A DNA stretch of 64,000 nt from Thermogladius calderae 1633. Lineage in GTDB: Archaea; Thermoproteota; Thermoprotei_A; Sulfolobales; Desulfurococcaceae. The position numbers and the translations under genes were made by a program. The stretch covers positions 868,001-932,000 of the forward strand of contig NC_017954.1 in the NCBI RefSeq assembly GCF_000264495.1. The letters are read 5' to 3'. Shown here in pieces: positions 25,677 to 35,380 of the stretch (its first letter is position 1; the number at the start of each line of letters is the position of its first letter). Under the pieces are notes generated by a model that saw nothing but the letters and a program-made list of their open reading frames with translations, was not told where the DNA came from and did not search any database.

Positions 25677-25917
25677 GTTCGTTTATCCTCTCCTCAACTC
25701 TCCTAAGCGTCTCCTGGAGGTAGCTCTTGAGGCTCTCAAGGTACTGTAGCTCGGCTTCCCTACTCCAAGTAGCCGCAGGAGGTGGTGTTTGCGGTGTTGC
25801 CCACCACAGGTACCAACCGGGCCTCATCCACGGGGGTAGGTGGCTCCAAGGTCCATGACCCGGCCACGGCCCGTAAGGTCCTCTCCACCACATTCGCCTC
25901 ACCGAATTTAGAAACAT
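25660..25917 (-). CDS. DUF5320-like Trp/Gly/Pro-rich coiled-coil protein
   Basis: Up to 85 residues. The first half is rich in Trp, Pro and Gly (WWRGPYGPWPGHGPW..), the second half is a heptad coiled coil (SLKSYLQETLRRVEERINEL). This two-part design matches DUF5320 proteins, often encoded beside DUF134 regulators, as here. The second methionine (ATG at 25893, MWWRG) is a more natural start than 25917. The 3' end overlaps the convergent PP-loop gene by 17 bases. Function unknown; metal-cofactor handling has been suggested from gene neighbourhoods in other genomes. Confidence 0.55.
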   Translation of the reverse strand: MFLNSVRRMWWRGPYGPWPGHGPWSHLPPWMRPGWYLWWATPQTPPPAATWSREAELQYLESLKSYLQETLRRVEERINELKSSK

Positions 25918-25969
25918 ATTTCATTATCTTATAAACCTTTCGGTCGCAAGTGTGCGGCGCGAGGCCACT

Positions 25970-26317
25970 TCACTCTACAGGTCTCTCGACTATCTTGAAA
26001 GGCCTCCTGTAGAAGATGGCCTCCGCGAGCTTCCTCCTCCCCGAGTTCAGGATCCTCCAGAATGTGGCCTCTGAGACCCCCATTTTCGCGGAGGCATCGC
26101 GTACACTCAGGCCTTCAAGGTATGCGAGGCGGAAGGCCTCTACCTCGTCCTCGTATAAGACCACGACCTCCTGGGGGAGTGAGGCGTCTTCACGCTCTAC
26201 GGGGACGTACACGACACCGTAGTACCTGTACTCGACGAACCGGGGGATGAGAGGCCTCCCTGGCCCCGGCCAGAACCTCCCGTGGCGAGCGCCGTGGCGT
26301 CTCCCGTGTCTAGGCAA
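25970..26317 (-). CDS. DUF134 (UPF0251) helix-turn-helix DNA-binding protein
   Basis: 115 residues. A His/Arg/Gly-rich head (residues 1-22) precedes a sigma-4-like helix-turn-helix: YEDEVEAFRLAYLEGLSVRDASAKMGVSEATFWRILNSGRRKLAEAI, the core of the DUF134 family. Family members are regarded as transcription regulators. The DUF5320-like gene follows 53 bases downstream and is presumably co-transcribed. Confidence 0.8.
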   Translation of the reverse strand: MPRHGRRHGARHGRFWPGPGRPLIPRFVEYRYYGVVYVPVEREDASLPQEVVVLYEDEVEAFRLAYLEGLSVRDASAKMGVSEATFWRILNSGRRKLAEAIFYRRPFKIVERPVE

Positions 26318-26368
26318 GGGGACACCTTCGAAGCGGGTTTCTGTAAGGTGATGTTAGTCAAAAATACG

Positions 26369-27718
<1,350 letters not shown>

Positions 27719-27789
27719 CTACGGTTTATATAGTAGAGCTTTGCCTAGCCTATACGCGAATAACGAAGCGTAGCAGAGGTGGTTCAGGA

Positions 27790-30030
27790 CTATATCCTCC
27801 TGACGTGGGGGAACCCGAGGACGTCGACGAGCTCCTTCATAACGGCCAGCGTGGCGACCACGAGAGCCTCCCTGAATGCCCTCGCCTCCGGGTCCGGCTC
27901 GCCCATCACCCTGTGGGACTCGTAGAACTTGTTCACCAGGTTGCTGAGGCTCATCGCGTACTCTAAGACCCTATTGGGCTTCAACTCCCTATACGCGGAC
28001 AAGACGACTCTCTCGAACTCGGCTAGTGCGTCCAGGATCTGCTCCTCGACCTCGCTGGGCTTGTAGCCGCCCCACTCGAGCGAGGAGGCCTCGGACTTAA
28101 GCCTCTCCATGTTCTCCAGAGGCTCCAGCCCCTTCAGCTTCCTTAGGATGCTCTGTAGCCTCACGTAGGAGTAGAGCACCGTCGAGCCGTATAGGGCCTC
28201 CTCCAGTCTAGACGGGTCGAAGGACAGCACCTTGAAGGGCTCTACGGAGAGTAGGAGGCCTCTGGCGTTGGCGACCGCCAACTCTCTCAGGGTCTTCTCG
28301 ACGTCCTCCCGAGCCGCCGGCTCTAGCGCCTTGGACTTCCCGGTCTCGTAGTAGACCTTCGAGACGACCGCGTAGTAGTCCTCAACCAGCTCGTCGAGCG
28401 TGTAGTAGACCCCCCGCCTACCGCTCATCCTCATACCCTTCAGCTTCACGAGCTCGTAGACGAAGTGCACCAGGTTCCTGGCCTCCCTCTCGTATCCGAG
28501 CAGGTATAGGAGGGCCTTCACCTGCTTCTGCTCCCTCGACTGCTCGCTGGCTATGACGTTATAGACAATGTCGGCGCCCGTCTCCCTGAACTTGAACACG
28601 CTGTAGGATACGTCCCTCGTCACGTACAGGGTAGTCCCGTCGCTCCGCTCGATGATGAACTTGCCCGGCCTGTCGGGGCTGAAGAGCTCCCTGACAAAGC
28701 CGCAGTCCTCGGCAGCCTGGTCTAGGTCTACAAGTAGTGCGCCTGCCTCCCTCCTCGCGAATGGCTTCGACTCCACTACCTTCACGACCTCGTGCGCCCC
28801 CTTCAGGACCTCCTTGGAGCTCTCCCAGTCGAAGGCGTCGAAGTGGATGTTGAGTCTGTCGAGGGTCTCCTTGAACCCCTTGACCACGCTCTCCGAGACC
28901 TCGTGGAACAGGCTCAGGGTAGCCGGGTCCTCCTCCTCGCACCTCTTCATGAGCTTCTTGACATCGTCCAGAGCCTTCCTGTCGTCGAGGATCCTGGAGG
29001 ACAGGGCTAGGTAGACTTCGGGTGCCCGCACAGCGAGCCTCCTGACCAGGAAGGACACCTTCGCGTGCTCCCTCGACAACTCGGTGTACCGATCCAAGCT
29101 GTCCTTCAAGGCCTTCAACTCAGCCGCGTTCGCGAGGGCCTTCTCGAGACCCGACAGGACCGTTGTTAGTCTCCTCGCGACCTTGGCCGCGCTCTTGTTG
29201 AGAGACCTCATAGCTAGCAGAGACCTGAGTTCGTCTAGGGCGCTCCTAGGCACAGCCCCCTCTCTCTCCGCCCACTCAACGAACCTAGCCAGCGCCTCCC
29301 AATACGCCTTCTCCGCCTCCTTGACCTCTCTCAGCAGTCTCCTCTCCTCGATTAGCAGGTTCGTCAGCGCGTAGACTATGCCGTACCAGTGGTCTGTCTT
29401 GAACTCCCCGCCGGGCTGGACGCCGGCCTCTTTGAGGATTGAGACGCCGTACACTAGGAACGCGACCTGCCTGCCCATGTCGTTCACGTAGAACCTCCTG
29501 CTCACTCTGAACCCTAGTTTAGACAGCAGCCTCGCGAAAGTGTCGCCGATGACGCTGTTCCTCCCGCTACCCACGTGTAGGGGGTGGACGGGGTTCGCGC
29601 TCGTGTGCTCCACGACCACGACCCTCCCTCCGCCCACGCTCCTCAGCCTCTCCTCAACCCCTCCGCGGAGTACGTCGTCTAGGACTACCCTGGCGAGCCT
29701 GTTGAAGTCGATCGTCAGGTTCAAGTAGCCGTTGACAAACTCGGCTCTTGCCACGTAGCACTCGTCCTTGTACTTGCTGGAGGTGAGCGCCTCTATCAGC
29801 CTCCCGGCCGCGTGCGGCCAGTCCTTCTGGTCTACGCCGCCTAGCTTAAACAAGTAGTGGAGGGCGATGGAGTAGTCCCCGATGCTCTGGGAGGGGGGCC
29901 TCGACACCTTTAGCCTGCCCGTCTCGAAGGCCTCCTCGACCGCCCGCCTGTCTACACCGATCGTTGCGGGCGCGAGATCGGCAACGGCCTCGCTCAAGCA
30001 CCTCGCTATGTAGCCCTGCGGTTTACTCAT
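27790..30030 (-). CDS. argS: Arginyl-tRNA synthetase
   Basis: 746 residues, class I synthetase, longer than most bacterial ArgRS (about 550-600) owing to a helical, charged insertion over roughly residues 230-400. The N-terminal Add1-like domain leads to the HIGH-type motif HVGSGRNS (about residue 152). The second half has the substrate region YVTRDVSYSVFKFRETGADIVYNVIASEQ and the KMSK-type loop GMRMSGRRG, and ends with the helical anticodon-binding domain. It charges tRNA-Arg, one gene for which (CCT) lies at 37312. Confidence 0.94.
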   Translation of the reverse strand: MSKPQGYIARCLSEAVADLAPATIGVDRRAVEEAFETGRLKVSRPPSQSIGDYSIALHYLFKLGGVDQKDWPHAAGRLIEALTSSKYKDECYVARAEFVNGYLNLTIDFNRLARVVLDDVLRGGVEERLRSVGGGRVVVVEHTSANPVHPLHVGSGRNSVIGDTFARLLSKLGFRVSRRFYVNDMGRQVAFLVYGVSILKEAGVQPGGEFKTDHWYGIVYALTNLLIEERRLLREVKEAEKAYWEALARFVEWAEREGAVPRSALDELRSLLAMRSLNKSAAKVARRLTTVLSGLEKALANAAELKALKDSLDRYTELSREHAKVSFLVRRLAVRAPEVYLALSSRILDDRKALDDVKKLMKRCEEEDPATLSLFHEVSESVVKGFKETLDRLNIHFDAFDWESSKEVLKGAHEVVKVVESKPFARREAGALLVDLDQAAEDCGFVRELFSPDRPGKFIIERSDGTTLYVTRDVSYSVFKFRETGADIVYNVIASEQSREQKQVKALLYLLGYEREARNLVHFVYELVKLKGMRMSGRRGVYYTLDELVEDYYAVVSKVYYETGKSKALEPAAREDVEKTLRELAVANARGLLLSVEPFKVLSFDPSRLEEALYGSTVLYSYVRLQSILRKLKGLEPLENMERLKSEASSLEWGGYKPSEVEEQILDALAEFERVVLSAYRELKPNRVLEYAMSLSNLVNKFYESHRVMGEPDPEARAFREALVVATLAVMKELVDVLGFPHVRRI

Positions 30031-30106
30031 CCACCACTCCCAGCGTAGCCTTACCTAAACTTAGTATTGAAGATATTAAAACTGTTCACTAAGAAAAAGG
30101 CAAGGC

Positions 30107-32059
30107 CTAGGCCGAGGATACGAGCTCGGCTAGCTTCTTCTTGAACCTGGCCCACCACTCCACGACCGACTTCTCTCCCTCGACAGAGAACTTCTCCGTC
30201 CACGTCTTGTTAGCGTACTCGGCGGCTGCCTTGGTCATGTAGTCGAACACCTTCCTGCTCTCCCACAAGGTGGGCTCGGCGGTGTGTGACTGGTACTCGG
30301 CGAGCCTCTTGTATAGCCTCTTGTAGAACTGGAGGGTGTCTTTCAGACCGTAGTAGTCGGCATACAGCGAGGGTAGTAGCTTCTCTGCCCAGCCCCTGTG
30401 GAACCTGCAGACCCCGGAGTCGTCTATCATCAGCTCCATTACAGCCCTCTCGTAGCTCTTGGCCGCGAACTCCTCCGGGTCTAGGAAGACGCCTGTGTAG
30501 AGCGTCCAGTACCTCCCAAGGACTGGTAGAGGGGCCACCATGCCGGGCGTCCAGTAGAAGTTCGGGGTTATGTGCCCTTCCTCGCCGAACGAGGCGTAGA
30601 CCGCGAGGTCTACGAATCTAGTCTTTCTCTCCTTAGTCCTTTCCTCGTAGAGGAGGTCCAGCACTTTGGCGGCCGACCTGAGACCTCTATCGGCGATGAG
30701 CCTCAGTATGGGGTTTGTGCCCCAGGCCATCGACTCGATGACATCCTCTGCGAGGTCGGCGTTGGTCTTGCTGTGTTCCACCGTGTAGTTGAGCGGGTTG
30801 AAGGACGGCTTTCTGCTTAGCGAGACCTCCTCGGGTCTGAGCAACCCGTTCTCCAAGGCTTCGAACACGAACGCGATCAGGTTGCCGAGCTCTATTGCGT
30901 CGAAGCCGTAGGCGTCGGCTAGCTCGACGAGTCTCTCGGCCTCGTGGAGGTCGAAAACGCCTATCATGGGCCCGAGGCCGTTGTAGGGCTCGTAGTCGGT
31001 CTTGTACTTCCCCTTCCTCACCTTCTTGCACGCGACGGGGCACGGCTCGCCGCACGTCTTCCAGCTCTTCGACTCGATAGCCTCCTTGTTAAAGGGCTCC
31101 CAGTAGTACTTCATTATGTAGTTGAAGAGCTTCTCGCGCACATCGTTGGGGAGGTAGATCATGTTCCAGTTGAACATCGGCGTCTGCGTCCTTAGGTGGG
31201 GGTAGTTGGAGCCGAAGGTGCCCCCGGTGTTCAGTTTGGGGTCGAACCTGTACTTGGTCCCCGCCTCGATCACCGCATTTATGTACGGCTTCCCCAGCTT
31301 CTTAACAGTGTAGTCGCTGATCGCCCTGAGCTCGGTCATCTCTCTGGGCAGGTCTGCCGACCTGTCGTAGCTACCGCTGTACGCAATAGCGGCTACGTTG
31401 TGCGCCCTCAACAAGACGCTACCTGGCCCGCCTCTCGCTGCGAGGTCCTCGCTCCCGTAGTCTATCTCGCCATTGAAGAGCGTCGCCGAGAAGAGCGCGC
31501 CCAGGCTCGTGTACTTGGACGCGGGGCCGACGGCCACAACCCTACTGAGGCCCCCCTTGAAGAAGTCGGGGTGCTTGTCGACCACGTACTTCGTCAGGGC
31601 GTAGGTGCCCTTGAGCCCCCTGTAGCCCCTCCACACGCTCTCCAGCTCGCTATCCTCCAATTCGCTGAAGGAGACCTCTACAGCACCATCCTTGTGGCCC
31701 CTCAGGAGTACTATTGTGGGCCTGCCGGCCGCCCCATCTACCACTATGCTGTGGAGTCTTGCGGCTAGTTGGTAGGCCGCCCCGCCCATCGCGGCCACGT
31801 GGAGTCCGCGGGTCAGCGGGCTCCTGAATACAGCGACCAGCCTGTGGACTCCGTAGAGCTTGCTCCCCGCAACTAGTCCAGTGCCGATCACGAGGGCGTT
31901 GTCGGGGTGGTAGACCGGCTTCTTCCACGACTCGTAGACTTCGCTGTGTAGCTTTACGCCGAGGCTTACCGGCCCCCTGACCTCGCTCAGGTCGTACTCT
32001 GCCAGCCTAGACGTCTTTTCGCCTGGGTTGACGAAAACAACCCTGTACTTCAGGCTCAC
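30107..32059 (-). CDS. gor: Glyceraldehyde-3-phosphate:ferredoxin oxidoreductase (tungsten AOR family)
   Basis: 650 residues, close to the Pyrococcus GAPOR length (653). Shared family segments include SAMGGAGYQ-like AAMGGAAYQ (about 90-98), ARGGPGSVLLRAHNV near 210, YRFDPKLNTGGTFGSNYP near 270 and TCGEPCPVACKK near 335, which with the later cysteine in DSGVCRFHRGW (about 556) binds a [4Fe-4S] cluster beside the tungstopterin. It oxidises glyceraldehyde-3-phosphate to 3-phosphoglycerate while reducing ferredoxin, replacing the phosphorylating steps of glycolysis. The reduced ferredoxin can feed a hydrogenase such as that at 52-64 kb. A TATA-like TTTAAAAC run lies about 50 bases before the start. 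Confidence 0.9.
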   Translation of the reverse strand: MSLKYRVVFVNPGEKTSRLAEYDLSEVRGPVSLGVKLHSEVYESWKKPVYHPDNALVIGTGLVAGSKLYGVHRLVAVFRSPLTRGLHVAAMGGAAYQLAARLHSIVVDGAAGRPTIVLLRGHKDGAVEVSFSELEDSELESVWRGYRGLKGTYALTKYVVDKHPDFFKGGLSRVVAVGPASKYTSLGALFSATLFNGEIDYGSEDLAARGGPGSVLLRAHNVAAIAYSGSYDRSADLPREMTELRAISDYTVKKLGKPYINAVIEAGTKYRFDPKLNTGGTFGSNYPHLRTQTPMFNWNMIYLPNDVREKLFNYIMKYYWEPFNKEAIESKSWKTCGEPCPVACKKVRKGKYKTDYEPYNGLGPMIGVFDLHEAERLVELADAYGFDAIELGNLIAFVFEALENGLLRPEEVSLSRKPSFNPLNYTVEHSKTNADLAEDVIESMAWGTNPILRLIADRGLRSAAKVLDLLYEERTKERKTRFVDLAVYASFGEEGHITPNFYWTPGMVAPLPVLGRYWTLYTGVFLDPEEFAAKSYERAVMELMIDDSGVCRFHRGWAEKLLPSLYADYYGLKDTLQFYKRLYKRLAEYQSHTAEPTLWESRKVFDYMTKAAAEYANKTWTEKFSVEGEKSVVEWWARFKKKLAELVSSA

Positions 32060-32249
32060 CCGTAAACACCCCTGTTAACGCTATTTCCAATTCTCTATTC
32101 AAGCGGTTTTAAACAATAGCCCTCCAATGCGTTTTGTCTTTTTCAACATGTGTTTAAACGCGTGGACTATACGGGGGGCGGCCGCCTTAACACTTAAAAA
32201 TCCTGGTCGTTGAATAATAGAAGAGCCAATCGTGAGATGAAGCGCGGTA

Positions 32250-33455
32250 GTGGCCATGGAAATTCTGTGGATCCTAGTAGCCGGGTTAGGGGCGTTCCTC
32301 GTCGCGTGGATCGACGGGGCGAACAACGCAGCTAACAGTATAGGCGCCCCCATCGGCTCGGGGGCCCTCAGCCTGAGGAGGGCGCTCGTCTTCGCCTCGA
32401 TATTCGAGTTTGTTGGAGGCGTGATCTACGGGCGCTTCGTATCGGTGACCTTGCTCAAGGGTATCGTAGACGTAAACGCCGTGAGGCCGGCGGACCTGAT
32501 CATCGGCATGAGCGTGGCGCTCGTCGTGACAGGAGTGCTGGTGACCCTAATAACGAGGATGAGGATCCCGATGAGCATAAGCCAGTCCATAGTAGGGGGG
32601 ATAATAGGCTTCGGCCTAGCGGCAGGGGGGGTCAACGCCGTCCTCTGGCCCGAGGTCTCGTTCATCGTCGCCGCGTGGGTGCTGGTACCCTTCCTCGGTA
32701 TAGCCGTGGGGTTCGCCGAGTACAAGTTGTTCAGCCAGGTGAGGAGGTTCGTGACCGGTAAAAGGGCGCTACTGTCTGGCAGCGTCCTCTTCTACCTCAC
32801 CGTCTTCATGGCGATATTCCTATACCTGCTCGAGTCGGCGAGCCTTGAGAACCTTGTATACTCCCTAACCCTTGGCCTACTAGGAGCGGCGCTACTGACC
32901 GGGGTGTACTACCGCTACGTCTCGAGGAGGATGCCCGAGGACGACATCGAGGCCAGGGACTTCGTGTACAAGACCCTCCTCATCTCCAGCTCTGCTACGA
33001 TGGCCTTCAGCCACGGGGCGCACGACGTGTCCAACCCGAGCGGCCCACTGACAGGCGTACTGCTCACGGTGTTCACGGGCCAGGTGCCGAGCGGGAAAGT
33101 CGACATCCCATACCCCGTCACAGTCTTCTCAGCGCTCGGCATTGCTACGGGGATACTGACGTGGGGCTACAGCGTAGTGGAGACGATAGGCGAGAGGATA
33201 ACCCCGCTGAGCGTCGAGTCGGCTTTTGTCGCCCAGTTCTCTGCGTCCCAGCTGGTGCTAGTCGTCACGAGGCTCGGGATCCCGACCTCTACGACGGGGG
33301 CGATAGTAGGGGCGATAGCTGGCGTGGGGCTGGCCCGTGGAGTCTCCTTCGTTAACATGAGGCTCGTGGCCAAGATAATAGGCTTCTGGTTCCTCGGGGT
33401 CGCCTTAACAGCTCTCGCGACGTTCGGGCTGGTCTACACGATCATCTCTATCTGA
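32250..33455 (+). CDS. pit: Inorganic phosphate transporter, PiT family
   Basis: 401 residues, about 10-11 membrane segments in two homologous halves. The PiT signature occurs twice: WIDGANNAANSIGAPIGSGALS near residue 20 and FSHGAHDVSNPSGPL near 255. It takes up phosphate with H+ or Na+. GTG at 32250 or ATG at 32256 could start it. A TATA-like ACTTAAAAA at about 32192 precedes it. The convergent DUF47 gene overlaps its end by 22 bases and probably encodes its regulator. Confidence 0.92.
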   Translation: MAMEILWILVAGLGAFLVAWIDGANNAANSIGAPIGSGALSLRRALVFASIFEFVGGVIYGRFVSVTLLKGIVDVNAVRPADLIIGMSVALVVTGVLVTLITRMRIPMSISQSIVGGIIGFGLAAGGVNAVLWPEVSFIVAAWVLVPFLGIAVGFAEYKLFSQVRRFVTGKRALLSGSVLFYLTVFMAIFLYLLESASLENLVYSLTLGLLGAALLTGVYYRYVSRRMPEDDIEARDFVYKTLLISSSATMAFSHGAHDVSNPSGPLTGVLLTVFTGQVPSGKVDIPYPVTVFSALGIATGILTWGYSVVETIGERITPLSVESAFVAQFSASQLVLVVTRLGIPTSTTGAIVGAIAGVGLARGVSFVNMRLVAKIIGFWFLGVALTALATFGLVYTIISI

Positions 33456-34114
33456 AGCCAGGTCGTTATGAGGATGTGGAGGTAGTCGGCCGCCTCGGCA
33501 CAGGAGTCAACAGCGTTCTCGAGGTCCTTGTTGAAGTCGTGTATCAGTATGGCGAGGGTACTCGGCTTGATCACGTCCGCGTAAACGATGAGCTTCCCCC
33601 TGTTGTCGACGTCCACTCTGTCCGCCTCCTCTTCGATCTCCAGGACCTTGTTTACCAGCTCTAGGGCGCGCTTGTGCTCCCCGGTGATCAGCCTCTCGGT
33701 CGCCTCGGCCACGTGACTGGCTGCCTGCAGCACCATGTCTGCCAGCCTGTTTAGCCCGTCCCTTATAGGGGAGGGTACCTCGAGGTAGGGCATGATCGTG
33801 AGCTCCCTGGCGGCCTCCTTGACGTTGTCGCTTATCGCGTCGAGTCTCTTGATGAAGTGGAGTATGTCCTCCTTGACGCTCGGCTCTAGCCTCGAGTTCT
33901 CGATGACCTCTATAAGCCTGAGCCTGCTCTTGTTGGCCTCGCTCCTAGCCTTCACGACCTCGGCCAGGAGGCTCCTAGCCTCGCCGACTCTGACCTCGTT
34001 GAGGAGCTTCAGAGACTTCCTGAAGAGGTCTATGGACTTGATGAGGTTCTTGAGGTAGTCCCTAAGAGACTCCAGCGCCTCCTCCGGCATTATGTCGCTG
34101 AGAGATATCGGCAC
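33434..34114 (-). CDS. DUF47 PhoU-like protein, probable regulator of the phosphate transporter
   Basis: 226 residues, all-helical, with two PhoU-like three-helix halves. Charged positions recur at helix centres (for example EEEADRVDVDNRGKL near residue 167 and DFNKDLENAVDSCAEAADYL near 193), as in DUF47 proteins that bind metal clusters. DUF47 proteins are regularly encoded with PiT transporters, as here, although the two genes converge instead of forming an operon. Confidence 0.83.
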   Translation of the reverse strand: MPISLSDIMPEEALESLRDYLKNLIKSIDLFRKSLKLLNEVRVGEARSLLAEVVKARSEANKSRLRLIEVIENSRLEPSVKEDILHFIKRLDAISDNVKEAARELTIMPYLEVPSPIRDGLNRLADMVLQAASHVAEATERLITGEHKRALELVNKVLEIEEEADRVDVDNRGKLIVYADVIKPSTLAILIHDFNKDLENAVDSCAEAADYLHILITTWLQIEMIV

Positions 34115-34167
34115 TATACCACCATACAGGTCTATATTAACCCACCCTCTTATAATAACCCCCGTGT

Positions 34168-34779
34168 ATGGAGATGAGCGGGAAGGGGGCTATCGGCCTA
34201 CCCGAGCCCGACAAAGAGACCTGCTTGTCCAGGCTGCTCTCGGCGAGGAGGAGTGTTAGGAGGTTCAGGGACAGGCCTCTAGATTTGAGAACCGTCTCGC
34301 AGCTTCTCTGGGTGTCGTACGGCTACGTCACCTCCAGGAGGAGGGTGGTCCCGTCCGCCGGCGCGTTGTACCCCATGGAGGTCTACCTGGCGGTGAAGAC
34401 GAACGGTGTAGAGGGGCTCGACCCGGGTGTGTACCTCTACGAGCCGGAGTCGCACGGGCTGCGCCTAGTCAGGTCTGGGGACCCGGCCGGCGACCTCTAC
34501 GAGGCGTGCCTGAGGCAGATGTCGGTCAAGGAGGCCCCAATAAACATCGTGGTAGTGGGGGTACCTGAGAGGATCGTTGCGTGGTACGGCGACCGGGGCT
34601 ACCAGTACATGGTGTTGGAGGCGGGGCACATCGGGCAGAACATATACTTGGCCGCTACGGAGATGAGCCTCGGCACCGTGGCTATAGGGGCCTTCGACGA
34701 CGACCACGTGAGGAGGGTCCTCGGCCTCCGCGAGAGCTACGTCCCCCTTTACATCTTCCCCGTCGGCTACCCGAGGTGA
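34168..34779 (+). CDS. SagB-type nitroreductase family FMN oxidoreductase
   Basis: 203 residues. Typical elements: RRSVRRFRDRPLDLRTVSQLLWVSYG near residue 28 (FMN phosphate contacts), PSAGALYPMEVYL near 64, the VYLYEPESHGL turn, and AGHIGQNIYLAATEMSLGTVAIGAFDD near 152. SagB-type proteins oxidise azoline rings in peptide natural products, but archaeal stand-alone members have no assigned substrate and no precursor peptide or cyclodehydratase is encoded nearby. The ATG at 34174 is an alternative start. A TATA box (CTTATAATAA, about 34150) is shared with the divergent DUF47 gene region. Confidence 0.83.
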   Translation: MEMSGKGAIGLPEPDKETCLSRLLSARRSVRRFRDRPLDLRTVSQLLWVSYGYVTSRRRVVPSAGALYPMEVYLAVKTNGVEGLDPGVYLYEPESHGLRLVRSGDPAGDLYEACLRQMSVKEAPINIVVVGVPERIVAWYGDRGYQYMVLEAGHIGQNIYLAATEMSLGTVAIGAFDDDHVRRVLGLRESYVPLYIFPVGYPR

Positions 34780-34780
34780 G

Positions 34781-35302
34781 TCACGGCTTCCCAGACTTGA
34801 GCGATAGGAACTTCTCCACTGGGGCCACCGTCAGGGTGGCGAGCCTCCTCCTGTGGTACAGCTTGACGCACCTAACGTACACCACGTAGTCCGGGTGGGT
34901 TAGCGAGACCTGCCTCTTGACCCTCTCCGCTATGACTCTTATTGCGTCGCTCGTGTGTGCCGGGAGCCTCGTCTCCCTCCAGTACAGTCTGCCGTGGAGC
35001 GTCACCCTGTAAGTCTTGTCGACGGGTATCTTCTCCTCCGCCAGCCTGCCGGCCTCCTCGGCCACCACCTCCACGAAGGGGTCTAGGACCACGTCCACGG
35101 GTACTACCCTGTAGATGAGCGGCGACAAGGTGGCGCCCCTCAGCGTGTCCACGGCCTTGTAGGGGTCGGGGACTTTCGCGAGTATTACGGAGGGCCCCGT
35201 GTCCACGACCGTTAGGTCTCCTAACAGCCTCCTGAGCTCGCTTAGTACAGCCCTGTAGTTCTCGCCGCCCTGCTCGTGGGTTATAATCAGGTTGAAAGAC
35301 AA
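34781..35302 (-). CDS. THUMP-domain RNA-binding protein
   Basis: 173 residues. The N-terminal part is a ferredoxin-like domain and residues about 85-160 form a THUMP domain (TYRVTLHGRLYW..DAIRVIAERVKRQVSLTHPDYVVYVRCV), a fold that binds the tRNA acceptor end. It has no catalytic domain, like the Tan1-type adaptor for tRNA acetylation. It is divergent from thiI, the other THUMP protein here, suggesting a common role in tRNA modification. AATTTAAC about 25-33 bases before the ATG may be the TATA box of a leaderless message. Confidence 0.72.
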   Translation of the reverse strand: MSFNLIITHEQGGENYRAVLSELRRLLGDLTVVDTGPSVILAKVPDPYKAVDTLRGATLSPLIYRVVPVDVVLDPFVEVVAEEAGRLAEEKIPVDKTYRVTLHGRLYWRETRLPAHTSDAIRVIAERVKRQVSLTHPDYVVYVRCVKLYHRRRLATLTVAPVEKFLSLKSGKP

Positions 35303-35354
35303 GCCCTCAACCCTTCCAGACCTAAGCGTTAAATTGATGATAGCGTTTGATAAG

Positions 35355-35364
35355 CTTATAAAAT
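35355..35364 (+). promoter_or_regulatory. TATA box of thiI
   Basis: CTTATAAAAT is centred about 22-25 bases before the thiI ATG at 35381, the spacing expected for a leaderless archaeal transcript. Confidence 0.5.
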
Positions 35365-35380
35365 TGGGCTGGACCCAGCT

